Shown here one piece after another: positions 35,390 through 44,886 of a stretch of 64,000 nt of DNA (position 1 is its first letter; each line of letters begins with the position of its first letter). The translations under genes were made by a program, and so were the position numbers. Source of the DNA: Komarekiella delphini-convector SJRDD-AB1 (lineage in GTDB: Bacteria; Cyanobacteriota; Cyanobacteriia; Cyanobacteriales; Nostocaceae); NCBI RefSeq assembly GCF_014831675.1, contig NZ_VJXY01000019.1, positions 1-64,000 of the forward strand, given 5' to 3'. The notes under the pieces were generated by a model, which was given only the letters and a program-made list of their open reading frames with translations, did no database searches and was not told the DNA's origin.

Positions 35390-35559
35390 GAATAAAATGA
35401 CTGCCTACGTCTTTAATTCCTACTTCAATCATAAGCACCTAACGGAATTTCTGCTTGCTCAATTAAAAGCGAAGTAGTCCCCTAGAAGAACTGCGTGTAG
35501 TTGCTTGGGAGCAAGCATTCCTTTTGAGACTTAACGGGAAAAGTCAAGTTATAAATGCG

Positions 35560-35787
35560 TTAGGACTTAGGATTTTCAGGGAGGAGAAACCACCATAACT
35601 CTAGTCCAATTAAAGCAAAGCCAAGCATTGCAACACCAACTTTCAACCCCAAAGGCTGCTCGATGCGGCGAAATTGACTGGTTTGCTCTGACGACGAAGC
35701 TGACATTTCTGCTAACGCTACGCCTGATGTTCCAGTGAGTAGCACTAAAGCTGTTAGGCTTCCCCAAAGTGTTTTTTTGCTAAACAT
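35560..35787 (-). CDS. Small membrane protein downstream of CopA
   Basis: This 75-residue protein has a signal peptide (KKTLWGSLTALVLLTGTSGVALA) and one further helix near the C-terminus (GVAMLGFALIGLELWWFLL). It starts 16 nt after the stop of the copper ATPase gene on the same strand, so it is very likely co-transcribed and may help the ATPase or handle exported copper. It has a Met/Ser-rich MSASSSEQTS stretch but no Cys or His pair. Family unknown. Confidence 0.7.
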   Translation of the reverse strand: MFSKKTLWGSLTALVLLTGTSGVALAEMSASSSEQTSQFRRIEQPLGLKVGVAMLGFALIGLELWWFLLPENPKS

Positions 35788-35803
35788 TTTTTATCCTCTG
35801 CAA

Positions 35804-38176
35804 TTATGAAGTAGCTTTTGGTCGAAAGTTACGTAATCTCAGGGCATTGCTGACTACAGAGAGCGAGGAAAGAGCCATCGCTGCTCCGGCGATAATTGGA
35901 TTGAGCAACCAGCCAAAGATGGGAAATAGAATTCCCGCTGCAATGGGAATGCCGATAACGTTGTAAATAAAAGCAAAGAAGAGATTTTGCTTAATATTGT
36001 TGATGGTAGCGCGGCTGAGTTGAATTGCTGTAACGATCGCTTGCAAGTCTCCAGAAATTAGGGTAATGTCGCTAGCAGCAATCGCCACATCTGTTCCCGT
36101 ACCAATGGCAATTCCCACATCGGCCTGTGCTAGTGCTGGTGCATCATTAATCCCATCACCAACCATCGCGACGATTGAGTGCTGAGTGCTGTTAGCGGTA
36201 GCAGGACGTTTAGCCCGTGCTGAGTTAAGAGTAATAAGTTCCCCTCCTGCTCCCCTGCTCCTCTGCTCCCCTGCCCCTCTGCCCCTCTGCTCCCCTTGCA
36301 GAGATTGAATAATCGCCGCTTTTTGATCTGGTCGGACTTCGGCAAAGACTTGTTTGATACCAACTTGTTGAGCGATCGCTTCCGCAGTTTTTCGATTATC
36401 TCCGGTAAGCATTACTACTTCTAAACATAACTTTTGTAGTGCTTTTACTGCTGTGGCTGATGAAGGTTTGAGAGCGTCGGCAATAGCGATTATTCCTTGT
36501 ATTTGCCCATCTACAGCAATTAAAATAACTGTTTTGCCAGCAGCCTCCCAGGTGTCTTTATACTCCTGAAGTGCAGCAGTATTAATTCCCAATTCTGTTA
36601 ACCAGCGCTGTGTGCCAATTTGTACAAAACAGTTAGCAACAATTCCCTGGACGCCACTACCTGCATAAGCCGCAAAATCAGTTACCCCTGGCATTGCTGT
36701 TAAACTCACCTGTTGAGTCTGAGCATATTTCACCACCGCTTCCGCCAAGGGATGCTCAGAATTGCGTTCTACGGTTGCTGCCAACTGTAAAAGTTGGATT
36801 TCATTATTATCGGCTGTGCCATTGACAGTTACAAAGTCTGTAACTGTGGGTTTGCCTTGAGTCAATGTACCAGTTTTATCTAGAACGATGGTTTGAATTT
36901 TGTGCGCCAGTTCTAAGCTTTGAGCGCCCTTAATCAAGATGCCATTTTCTGCACCTTTGCCTGTACCCACCATCACAGAAGTTGGAGTCGCTAAACCCAA
37001 AGCACAGGGACAAGCGATAATTAGTACACCCACCGTTGTGATTGTGGCTAGGGTGACGTTGCCCATAAAGATAAACCAAATCACAAAAGTGGCGATCGCG
37101 ATCGCAATCACAGCTGGTACAAACCATCCTGTAACTTGATCTGCTAAACGTTGAATTGGTGCTTTGGAACCTTGTGCTTGTTGCACTAGTTTGACGATTT
37201 GAGCCAAAAACGTATCTTTGCCAACTCGTGTTACCCGAAACTGAAAACTACCAGTTTTGTTAATCGTTGCACCAATCACTTCATCCCCTGGCTGTTTGCT
37301 AACTGGCAGACTTTCACCCGTCACCATTGCTTCATCTACCGTCGAAGCGCCGGCAATCACTTCTCCATCTACCGGAATTTTTTCACCAGGACGTACCAAA
37401 ATCACATCATTAATTCTGACTTCGGCGATGGGAACATCCATTTCTACACCATCACGAATCACTCTGGCATCTCTGGCTTGCAGTCCAATGAGTTTACGGA
37501 TAGCTTCAGAAGTTTGTCCCTTGGCGCGATTTTCTAACAACCGCCCCACCAGAATTAAAGTAATGACAATAGCAGCAACTTCATAATACACATGAGGCAT
37601 CAAGCCCTGAGCAATAAAAAATCCAGGGAAAATAGTGACAACTAAAGAATATAGATATGCTGCACTTGTGCCTAAAGCAATCAGCGTGTCCATCGTCGCC
37701 GTATGACGCTTAAAAGCTTTCCAGCCATTTCGGTAAAAAGAGCCACCACACCAGAACTGGATAGGTGTTGTTAGCAAAAACTGTACCCAAGGATCATGCA
37801 GAAATCCGGGAATCAGGGGCAAGTGTAGCCCAGTCATCATGGGTAATGATCCCACAAACAAGAGAATGCTGATTACACTTCCCACCACTACCTTAAGGGT
37901 GAGTTGACGTTGTTCGGCTTGCCTACTTGCTTTTTCAACATCATCTTCTCCAGAGAGTTCTTCCTGGAGTGAGTAAGACGAGTATCCCGCAGCATCAATC
38001 GCAGCTTGGATTTTCTCCAAATTGGTTCGCTTGCGATCATAATTGATGGTGGCTTGCTCTGCTCCAAAGTTAACATTGCAGTCAATCACCCCAGAAACCG
38101 AGCGAATCGCCTTTTCAATGTTGTTGGCGCAGGAGGCACAACTCATGCCTCGCAGTTTGAGTGTAAGAGTATCCAT
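35804..38176 (-). CDS. copA: Copper-translocating P-type ATPase (CopA/PacS/CtaA type)
   Basis: This 790-residue P1B-1 pump should move Cu(I) across the plasma or thylakoid membrane. An N-terminal HMA domain has GMSCASC (C14, C17). Then come the actuator TGES, the membrane CPC motif ([12 protein letters not shown]), phosphorylation DKTGTLTQG and hinge GDGINDAPA. The C-terminal helices YN...[15 protein letters not shown] match the Cu(I) consensus. Just before the hinge, where homologues join directly, a low-complexity insert of about 40 residues ([19 protein letters not shown]...) comes from an intergenic-type repeat. The chaperone gene lies 254 nt upstream and the small membrane protein gene 16 nt downstream. 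Confidence 0.9.
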   Translation of the reverse strand: MDTLTLKLRGMSCASCANNIEKAIRSVSGVIDCNVNFGAEQATINYDRKRTNLEKIQAAIDAAGYSSYSLQEELSGEDDVEKASRQAEQRQLTLKVVVGSVISILLFVGSLPMMTGLHLPLIPGFLHDPWVQFLLTTPIQFWCGGSFYRNGWKAFKRHTATMDTLIALGTSAAYLYSLVVTIFPGFFIAQGLMPHVYYEVAAIVITLILVGRLLENRAKGQTSEAIRKLIGLQARDARVIRDGVEMDVPIAEVRINDVILVRPGEKIPVDGEVIAGASTVDEAMVTGESLPVSKQPGDEVIGATINKTGSFQFRVTRVGKDTFLAQIVKLVQQAQGSKAPIQRLADQVTGWFVPAVIAIAIATFVIWFIFMGNVTLATITTVGVLIIACPCALGLATPTSVMVGTGKGAENGILIKGAQSLELAHKIQTIVLDKTGTLTQGKPTVTDFVTVNGTADNNEIQLLQLAATVERNSEHPLAEAVVKYAQTQQVSLTAMPGVTDFAAYAGSGVQGIVANCFVQIGTQRWLTELGINTAALQEYKDTWEAAGKTVILIAVDGQIQGIIAIADALKPSSATAVKALQKLCLEVVMLTGDNRKTAEAIAQQVGIKQVFAEVRPDQKAAIIQSLQGEQRGRGAGEQRSRGAGGELITLNSARAKRPATANSTQHSIVAMVGDGINDAPALAQADVGIAIGTGTDVAIAASDITLISGDLQAIVTAIQLSRATINNIKQNLFFAFIYNVIGIPIAAGILFPIFGWLLNPIIAGAAMALSSLSVVSNALRLRNFRPKATS
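36173..36297. repeat. Dispersed low-complexity repeat inside the copA coding region
   Basis: CTCCCCTGCTCCTCTGCTCC-type runs followed by GAGTGCTGAGTGCTG relatives. The same motifs are found in intergenic DNA at 27171-27195 and 42715-42760. The reading frame is kept. Confidence 0.7.
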
Positions 38177-38430
38177 AACTAGATGAACCGCTGTAACTGG
38201 TGTGGATGAAGGAGGTAGGGGGCAAGGGAATTTTAGATTTTGGATTGAACAATCTAAAATTCAAAATGGGGGAGGCAGGGGAGATATATTTTGGAATGCA
38301 ACAATGAGTTTTTGATACTTGTAAATGCAGCTCGGAACTCTGTAAACGAGTTTTTGAACTGGATAAATCCACCTCGGAACTCCCCTGCCCCCCTACCATC
38401 TATTGCGATCTTCAAGAAAAACGAACGAGA

Positions 38431-38625
38431 TTAGGCAGCTGGATAGCCAGCAGCAATCAACGCTTCCTTAACTACTGTTTCTGATGCTTGAGTTTCTACA
38501 CTGACAAGCTTGGTTGTGGGATCAGCTTGAACGTCAGCGTTGGCATCGACTGCCTGAAGTGCTTTGGTAATGGTGTTTGCACAAGCAGAACAAGCCATGT
38601 TGGGAACTGTGAGTTTAAGAGTCAT
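38431..38625 (-). CDS. HMA-domain copper chaperone (CopZ/Atx1-like)
   Basis: This 64-residue single HMA domain carries the metal site MACSAC (MTLKLTVPNMACSACANTI, Cys12 and Cys15) and the usual beta-alpha-beta pattern ending AGYPAA. It should deliver Cu(I) to the ATPase encoded downstream. A frame upstream adds 11 residues (MARLFILSRKS), but the standard family start is the ATG at 38625. A MerR-type dyad lies about 135 nt upstream, and the intervening leader can fold. Confidence 0.85.
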   Translation of the reverse strand: MTLKLTVPNMACSACANTITKALQAVDANADVQADPTTKLVSVETQASETVVKEALIAAGYPAA

Positions 38626-38758
38626 AGATTTACGGGATAAAATAAACAACCGCGCCAAACCAAGCTGGATGACTGGGGCGCATCTTTGAAAAAGTTAAAG
38701 GAGCAGGGACAGTCTTCCCCGCGGCTTCTGGTTTCTGCCTGAGAGCTCCCTTGAATTT
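38626..38758 (-). promoter_or_regulatory. Structured leader of the copper chaperone gene
   Basis: On the minus strand GGGAGC near 38750 can pair with GCTCC near 38700. In between are GGCAG...CAGAAGCC and GGGGAAGACTGTCCC. The region is GC-rich compared with its surroundings. It fits no riboswitch class that I can recall with confidence. Confidence 0.35.
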
Positions 38759-38761
38759 ATC

Positions 38762-38791
38762 CTAGACTCTCTATCCGACTGGAGAGTCTAG
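38762..38791 (-). promoter_or_regulatory. MerR-type (CueR-like) operator/promoter for the copper operon
   Basis: CTAGACTCTC and its perfect complement GAGAGTCTAG flank a 10-nt centre. On the minus strand TAGACT (-35 position) and TAGGAT (-10 position) are 20 nt apart, the over-long spacing of promoters that MerR-family activators twist into shape. The dyad sits between them, as in copA and zntA promoters. Confidence 0.7.
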
Positions 38792-38851
38792 AGATTTTTA
38801 AAAGTTTTTTACAAAGTTTCAAAACCGAGATTAACTACCCAGCAAATTAGT

Positions 38852-38907
38852 TTGTAGTAAGGACTTTAGTCCTTGCTTTTTTAAGCACTAAAGTGCTTAC
38901 TACGAAC
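38852..38907. repeat. Dispersed paired-palindrome repeat (GGACTTTAGTCC / GCACTAAAGTGC)
   Basis: Two small palindromes, AAGGACTTTAGTCCTT and AAGCACTAAAGTGCTT, are flanked by GTAGTAA and TTACTACGAAC. The same element in reverse order is at 60050-60107. Confidence 0.75.
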
Positions 38908-39094
38908 ATCTCAAAACTTTTGCAACAGATCACTACGCAGGATTATGTTTTGGCTTATAGCTAAATAATGGCTTGAGTGTTGGAAACAAAAACTTCAATG
39001 AGCCATTCAGCATTAATCTTAAAGTAGGGGATTTTGCGAAAACACAGGGGGAATTTCATTGGTTCCGCAACCAGAATTCCAGGAAAATTCGTCG

Positions 39095-40837
39095 ATGCAG
39101 CCAATCCAGCGTGTATTGGGGAGTTTGAATACTTACCGATGGACTTCGCTGGGAGCATTGGTTAGTTTGTTACTCTTGACGGTTGCTAACGCGGCTACCC
39201 CCCAACTATTTCGCTGGGGAATTGATCAAGGCATTGTCAAACAAAATTTACAAATTGTACTTTATAGCGCTGGCTGGATGGTAGTCGCGGCGATCGCCCG
39301 CGGTTTATTTAACTTTGGACAAAGCTATTGGGCAGAAGCAGCATCTCAAGGTGTTGCCTATAACCTGCGAAACAAGATTTTCAGCAAGATTCAAAATCTC
39401 AGTTTTAGCTATCATGACCAAGCACAGACCTCCCAACTGCTAACCCGCGTTACCAGCGACATTGAGCAGATCCGCACTTTTGTTGGTACTAGTCTGATTC
39501 AAGTAATCGGTGCAGTTGTAACATTGGTAAGTATTGCGGTGATTTTGCTGGTGATGAATTGGGAACTGGCGCTGATTACGCTGACGGTAGTGCCCCTATC
39601 AGGATGGTTGATGGCGCGATTCATTACCCAAAATAATGGATTATTCCGGCAAGTCCAAGAGCAACTGAGTGACTTGAATGCCGTATTACAAGAAAACTTG
39701 CTGGGGATAAGGGTGGTGAAAGCCTTCGTGCGGGAGTCTGCCGAAACGAGGCGTTACACAACCATGAATGATGCCTTAGTCAAGGCAAATATGAAGACGA
39801 TTAGCGCCATTCGCAATACATTTCCGTTTATTTTTTTGCTGAGTAATTTGGTGACGCTGGCAGTTTTTGGCTATGGGGGGGCGCAGGTAATTGGGGATAG
39901 ATTCTCCATTGGTGAACTTGTGGCGTTTAACTCTTACCTAGCGTTGATTCTCCAACCAATTTTGTTGATTGGATTTGCTGCACCGGCGATCGCTCAGGCG
40001 GCTGCTTCTGCTGAACGAGTCTACGAAGTGGTGGATGCAGAAGTTGAAATTCGCGATCGGCCCGATGCTGTCCCATTTACAAGTTGCGGAGGTCGAATCA
40101 CCTTTGAAAACGTTTCCTTTCGCTATCCTGGCTCAACAACTGAGACTCTCAAAGACGTTTCCTTTGAAACAAAACCCAACGAGCTAATCGCCATCCTGGG
40201 AATGACCGGTTCTGGAAAAAGCACAATTATGAACCTGATTCCCCGCTTTTACGATGTCACCAAGGGAGCGGTTCGCATTGATGGCTGCGATATCCGAGAT
40301 TTCACATTAAAAAGTCTGAGATCTTGCATTGGCATTGTGTTTCAAGAAACCACACTGTTCTCTGGCACTATCCGTGAGAATATTGTTTATGCAAAACCCA
40401 ATGCAAGCCTAGAAGAAGTGATTGAGGTTGCTAAAACTGCACAAATTCACGATTTCATCACCAGTTTACCTGATGGCTACGAGACGATTGTGGGTGAACG
40501 CGGCATTGGTTTGTCTGGTGGACAAAAGCAACGGATTGCGATCGCCCGCACCTTACTAACTGACTACGGCATTCTGATTTTGGATGACAGCACCTCAGCT
40601 GTGGATGCCAAAACTGCTGCTCAAATTCAAGCAGCGCTAGATCGTTTAATGTGCCAAAAAGCTTGCACAACCTTTGTAGTAGCTCAGCGCATTAGCACTG
40701 TGCAGAATGCCGATCGCATTTTTCTTATGGATAAAGGACGATTGGTAGCACAAGGTACTCATGAAGAATTAATGCAAACAAGCCCGCTCTACGGTGTGAT
40801 TTTGGAATCTCAAGTCAAGCAAAAGGTGAAAAAATGA
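39095..40837 (+). CDS. ABC exporter half-transporter, MsbA/multidrug type (first of pair)
   Basis: This 580-residue protein has six membrane helices (about 15-310) fused to an ATPase. Walker A is GMTGSGKST, the signature LSGGQKQRIAIARTLL, Walker B GILILDDSTSAVD (Asp-Asp, where the catalytic Glu is normally second, so this site may be impaired), and the switch is VVAQRIS with Gln in place of His. It is followed 75 nt later by a second half-transporter with intact motifs, the pattern of heterodimeric exporters with one degenerate site. ATG 39095 is preferred (AGGA 11 nt upstream) over TTG 39059. Confidence 0.85.
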   Translation: MQPIQRVLGSLNTYRWTSLGALVSLLLLTVANAATPQLFRWGIDQGIVKQNLQIVLYSAGWMVVAAIARGLFNFGQSYWAEAASQGVAYNLRNKIFSKIQNLSFSYHDQAQTSQLLTRVTSDIEQIRTFVGTSLIQVIGAVVTLVSIAVILLVMNWELALITLTVVPLSGWLMARFITQNNGLFRQVQEQLSDLNAVLQENLLGIRVVKAFVRESAETRRYTTMNDALVKANMKTISAIRNTFPFIFLLSNLVTLAVFGYGGAQVIGDRFSIGELVAFNSYLALILQPILLIGFAAPAIAQAAASAERVYEVVDAEVEIRDRPDAVPFTSCGGRITFENVSFRYPGSTTETLKDVSFETKPNELIAILGMTGSGKSTIMNLIPRFYDVTKGAVRIDGCDIRDFTLKSLRSCIGIVFQETTLFSGTIRENIVYAKPNASLEEVIEVAKTAQIHDFITSLPDGYETIVGERGIGLSGGQKQRIAIARTLLTDYGILILDDSTSAVDAKTAAQIQAALDRLMCQKACTTFVVAQRISTVQNADRIFLMDKGRLVAQGTHEELMQTSPLYGVILESQVKQKVKK

Positions 40838-40912
40838 TCCCATAGGATAAGTAGTACTATTTAACATTCCTGTATTTAATCTAAAATCCAAAATCTAAAA
40901 TCCAAAATTGGT

Positions 40913-42700
40913 ATGAGAGGCACTGTTCCTATTGTTGCATCCGAGCAAAAGCCGAGTCAGCAACTCTCCACACTACGGCGCTTTTTGCAATACCTGCGAC
41001 CATATCGCAAAGAAATTCCTATCGCCCTCATATTAGTAATGACCGGTGCTGCAACCCAGGCAATTGGGCCATTTTTACTCGGCTGGTCGGTTGATAACTT
41101 GATTGCAAAGGGGAACTTGTCGGGACTACTCCAGCTATTAGGGCTACTGGGACTAATCTACGGGCTTGGTATTTGGGCAATCCGGGGTCAGATTATTCGA
41201 GTTGGCTGGATTATGCAACGATTGCTGGCTCAATTGAGGCAAGACATTTTTACTAAAATTCAGAGTCTACCGCTGAGCTTTTTTGATCGCAGCGAAGCGG
41301 GTGATTTAATGAGCCGCTTGCTGAATGATGTTAGTACTGTGAATCAGGCTTTTGGACAAACTGTTGCTCAAATGCTGGGCAACACTTTCAGTTTGGTGGG
41401 CATTGTCATTGCTATGCTCTCAATTAACCTGCAACTTGGTTTGTTGAGCAACTTAGTTGTGCCACTAATGATTTTTACCACAGGCTTGTTTGCGCGTTGG
41501 GCAAGAGCTAGATTTCGCGTCACCCGACAGACAATTGGTGAACTTTCCGCCAAGTTGGAAGAAGATATTGGCAGTGTCCGAGAAGCACAGGCATTTAATC
41601 GGGTACATCTCAACATCGAAGAATTCAAAATTCTCAACGCCGCAAATCGTGATGCTAACGTCCAAGCAGTGGCAATTACTGCTGCATTTTTGCCATCAAT
41701 CGATTTTCTCAACACCCTAGCAACCGCAGGTGTGCTGGCGTATGGTGGCTATCTTGCCGTCACCGGAGGGGCAACAGTAGGTGTTGTGACATCTTTCTTG
41801 CTTTATGTTCAGCTGTTCTTCCGTCCCATCCAGATTCTCAGCCAGTTTTACACTCAAGCTCAGTCTGCTTTTGCCGGATTAGAGCGGATATTCCTACTGC
41901 TTGATGAACCATCGCAACTCAACGATGCACCCGATGCTACTGAAATGCCACCTATTCAGGGTGAGGTGACATTTGAGGATGTCAAGTTTGGCTATAACCC
42001 AAATCAACTAGTTCTCAAAGGAGTGAATTTGCACGCCCAACCAGGAGAGATGATTGCATTGGTGGGAGCGACTGGATCTGGAAAAACTACGATTATTAAC
42101 CTGATTTTGCGCTTTTATGATGTGTCTGGCGGTGCGGTGAAAATTGATGGAATTGATGTACGTAGCGTCACTCAAGCAAGTCTCCGGCGTCAAATTGGCA
42201 TCGTCCTACAGGATAATATTTTGTTCAGCGGTACTGTAGCTGAAAATATTGCTTTTGGCTCTCCTTATGCCACCCAAGCCGATATTGAAGCAGCGGCTCA
42301 GATGGCGAATGTACATGAGTTTGTTACTTCATTGCCACAGGGTTACACAACTAAATTAGGTGAACGGGGATCACCCCTGAGCCAGGGACAGCGCCAACTC
42401 ATTAGCATTGCCCGTGCAGTGTTAATCAACCCCCGAATTCTCATTCTTGATGAAGCAACTAGTAGCATCGATACCCGTACAGAGGCACTAGTGCAAAGTG
42501 CGATCGCCCGCTTACTCCAAGGTCGAACCAGCTTCGTGATTGCCCACCGCCTCAGCACCGTTACCCAAGCAAATCAAGTATTGGTAATTCAGCAGGGACA
42601 AATCATCGAGCAGGGAACCCACACAGAACTCATCAGTAAACAGGGTGTCTACGCGAATCTCTATGCCCTCCAGCTGGGCGCAGCAACCACATCTGTTTGA
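40913..42700 (+). CDS. ABC exporter half-transporter, multidrug type (second of pair)
   Basis: This 595-residue protein has six membrane helices (about 35-330) and an ATPase with Walker A GATGSGKTT, signature LSQGQRQLISIARAVL (one change, LSQGQ), Walker B ILILDEATSSID with catalytic Glu, and switch His in VIAHRLS. It should pair with the preceding protein as a heterodimer, providing the active hydrolysis site. The substrate is unknown; lipids or drugs are typical for the class. Confidence 0.85.
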   Translation: MRGTVPIVASEQKPSQQLSTLRRFLQYLRPYRKEIPIALILVMTGAATQAIGPFLLGWSVDNLIAKGNLSGLLQLLGLLGLIYGLGIWAIRGQIIRVGWIMQRLLAQLRQDIFTKIQSLPLSFFDRSEAGDLMSRLLNDVSTVNQAFGQTVAQMLGNTFSLVGIVIAMLSINLQLGLLSNLVVPLMIFTTGLFARWARARFRVTRQTIGELSAKLEEDIGSVREAQAFNRVHLNIEEFKILNAANRDANVQAVAITAAFLPSIDFLNTLATAGVLAYGGYLAVTGGATVGVVTSFLLYVQLFFRPIQILSQFYTQAQSAFAGLERIFLLLDEPSQLNDAPDATEMPPIQGEVTFEDVKFGYNPNQLVLKGVNLHAQPGEMIALVGATGSGKTTIINLILRFYDVSGGAVKIDGIDVRSVTQASLRRQIGIVLQDNILFSGTVAENIAFGSPYATQADIEAAAQMANVHEFVTSLPQGYTTKLGERGSPLSQGQRQLISIARAVLINPRILILDEATSSIDTRTEALVQSAIARLLQGRTSFVIAHRLSTVTQANQVLVIQQGQIIEQGTHTELISKQGVYANLYALQLGAATTSV

Positions 42701-42709
42701 GGAAGGGTA

Positions 42710-42815
42710 CAAGGGTCAAGGGTCAAGAGTTAGGAGGCAGAGGGGCAGAGGGGAAAGACTTACTGCAAATTCTCCCTGCTCCCAATCTCCAGTCCCCAGT
42801 CCCCCCTGGTATTGG
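42710..42815. repeat. Low-complexity intergenic repeats
   Basis: GGGTCAAGGGTCAAGAG, GGCAGAGGGGCAGAGGGG and CCAGTCCCCAGTCCCCC runs, the same classes found inside copA (36173-36297) and near 62950 and 63900. No gene. Confidence 0.65.
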
Positions 42816-43001
42816 GTTTCGGGAAATGAATCGTACGAAATCTATTAATTTTGATGGCTACTTTCAAGTTTATAAACATAGCTTTTACTAAAATTACATA
42901 CTTATTACAATTACTTATATTTTATTCCTCCCATTGCTGCCGTAATTGGGACACTGTGGTGTTGGCTTGCTTCTGGGCGGTTTAGTTGTTCCCCCGTTAT
43001 G

Positions 43002-43217
43002 CTACCCTTCACTCTTTTTGCTTTTGGATGAATGGACATTTTTCTGTGAAGTCGGCAGATCCAGATCATTTTTAGCTAACCAATCTTCAATCAATTCAGC
43101 TGTAACGTCAGACATATTCAATCCCTTGAAAAAGCAAGCTGTTTTAAACCTGTCTTTTGTTTCAGGTGATAGGTAAACCCTAATTGAAGCTTCTCCTTGT
43201 GCCACACTATACCCCAA
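43002..43217 (-). CDS. Small ribbon-helix-helix protein (ParG/CopG-like)
   Basis: This frame of up to 71 residues holds a ribbon-helix-helix DNA-binding core: strand ASIRVYLS, helix PETKDRFKTACFFKG, turn, helix NMSDVTAELIEDWLAKND, and a Lys/Ser-rich tail. Such proteins act as plasmid-partition factors, antitoxins or small repressors. No toxin or ParA gene is next to it. The start is TTG 43217 or GTG 43205; the GGGG run lies closer to the GTG. Confidence 0.6.
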   Translation of the reverse strand: MGYSVAQGEASIRVYLSPETKDRFKTACFFKGLNMSDVTAELIEDWLAKNDLDLPTSQKNVHSSKSKKSEG

Positions 43218-43585
43218 CTAATGAACTTATTCACTAGTTTATTGGTGCAATGGTTAATAGAGCAAAATTATACATTAGTTGACTAATGCATTGGTACACT
43301 GGTATGCTATCACCTATGCCTAAAGAAAGACACACAACAAAGGCAATAGACGCCAGAAAGTGTCAACGTGGGAAATTAAATATCCAATAAGCGAACAAAG
43401 CCAAAATTGGCTTATGTTGGCTGAATTCGCCTAAAAATCATACTTCTAGACAAACATGAAACCAGATTATGGCTCATGGTAGTTTTTTGTGATGACTGGG
43501 ATGAATGTAACGGTTGAACTAAGCAACACACTGGAAACAGTTACTTTAAATTCATCAATTTATCTAGGATAGTAGGAGCTTAGGT
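43218..43585. other. Divergent upstream region of RHH and Rieske genes
   Basis: 368 nt without a gene. Near 43226-43300 short ACTAGT/ACTAATG-type elements repeat (TTCACTAGTTTATTGGTGCAA, TTAGTTGACTAATGCATTGG), possible binding sites for the ribbon-helix-helix protein whose gene begins at 43217. Confidence 0.4.
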
Positions 43586-44650
43586 GTGCTAAAAAACTTC
43601 TGGTATGCATGTGAATTCAGCGCAGCTGTTAGCAATAAGCCCAAGCAAATTGTGATGTTAAATCAAAGATTTGTCCTCTATCGCAATTCTCAAGGGCAAG
43701 TCGTAGCATTGAAAAATCAATGTTCTCATCGTGGTGCTGCATTGTCTATGGGTTGGTTAGAAGACGATTGTATCCGTTGTCCTTATCATGGATGGAAATT
43801 TCAATCTGATGGACAATGCATTGAAATTCCTTCTAATGAACCCGGAAAACCCATCCCTACAAAAGCTACTATAAACAGCTATTCAGTGCAAGAAAAATAT
43901 GGTTTTATCTGGCTATTTTATGGAGACTTACTAGAAGAAGAACGCCCACCAATTCCTCCTTTACCAGAATACGAAGACTCGACTATGCATCCCATTTACT
44001 TAGAGTATGAGATGAAAGCTAACTACACTCGAGTCATTGAAAACGCTCTTGATCCAGCCCATTTGTATGCAGTTCATGCTAATTCTTTTGGAGCGGGATT
44101 TGCACAAGATCCAACAGTAGAAGATTATATTGTTCAAGATGAAGATTGGGGCATCAGTACCAAAATCACATACAAAAATTACACTAAGCCTAAAAATGGT
44201 GTATTTAAATCTTTCTTTCGTCCAGCACGCACACAGTTAAATGCAACAACTAGCTTTTATCTCCCTAACATAACTAAAATTGAGAGTGATTTTGGTCGTG
44301 GCAAAATGATTAATTACGCTGTCCACATTCCTGTTGATGACAACACGACCATTAGTAAGCGTATTCAGTTTCGCAATTTTTTTACCTACTCTTGGGCAGA
44401 TAGTTTATTCGTGAAGTTTCACCACAAAGTTGGTTTAGAAGATAGGGTAGTAACTGAGTCCCAATACCCCAAATTCATACCTGATATGTTAACAGAAGTC
44501 CATGTTCCAGCTGATGCTTTAACTCTTGCCTATCGCAGGCTTCGCCACAAATATTTATCTCTGGGCTGGGGTTTGAAACTTAATCAGAGCGAATCAAAAA
44601 ACTCCAACCAAGAGCAAACACGACTTTCTTACGCCTCCTTGAAAAAATAA
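43586..44650 (+). CDS. Rieske oxygenase of the PaO/Tic55/chlorophyllide oxygenase type, copy 1
   Basis: This 354-residue enzyme has Rieske ligands C46-x-H48 and C65-x2-H68 (CSHRG, CPYHGW) and a mononuclear iron motif NALDPAHLYAVH. The family acts on tetrapyrroles (pheophorbide a, chlorophyllide) or aromatic acids using ferredoxin. The start is GTG, with AGGAG 8 nt before it. It is closely related to the next gene (identical QIVMLNQRFVLYRNSQGQV), evidence of tandem duplication. Downstream lie hemF and two more enzyme genes on the same strand. Confidence 0.85.
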   Translation: MLKNFWYACEFSAAVSNKPKQIVMLNQRFVLYRNSQGQVVALKNQCSHRGAALSMGWLEDDCIRCPYHGWKFQSDGQCIEIPSNEPGKPIPTKATINSYSVQEKYGFIWLFYGDLLEEERPPIPPLPEYEDSTMHPIYLEYEMKANYTRVIENALDPAHLYAVHANSFGAGFAQDPTVEDYIVQDEDWGISTKITYKNYTKPKNGVFKSFFRPARTQLNATTSFYLPNITKIESDFGRGKMINYAVHIPVDDNTTISKRIQFRNFFTYSWADSLFVKFHHKVGLEDRVVTESQYPKFIPDMLTEVHVPADALTLAYRRLRHKYLSLGWGLKLNQSESKNSNQEQTRLSYASLKK

Positions 44651-44886
44651 ATTCAAATTTGACGCAAAATCGTTTTTATAAACGTAATTTGTGTATTTCA
44701 GGTAAATATAGTGAAGCTGACACTAGAATTTGAAATGAAGGTTTGTTGATAATGGCAATATACCTAAAAGTTAAACACCATACCGGATAAATCTATTTTT
44801 AATTTCATGATACGTTTGCTAGTTTTATCTATATCTTTTGCTTCATCCCTGATTTTTCTCTCAAAAAAGAATAGGAGCTAAGTCTG

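Noticed and set aside
38626-38758. Assignment of the leader to a TPP or glycine riboswitch
   Set aside because: CTGAGAG and GGAGAG-like bits are present, but the conserved cores of those classes are not.
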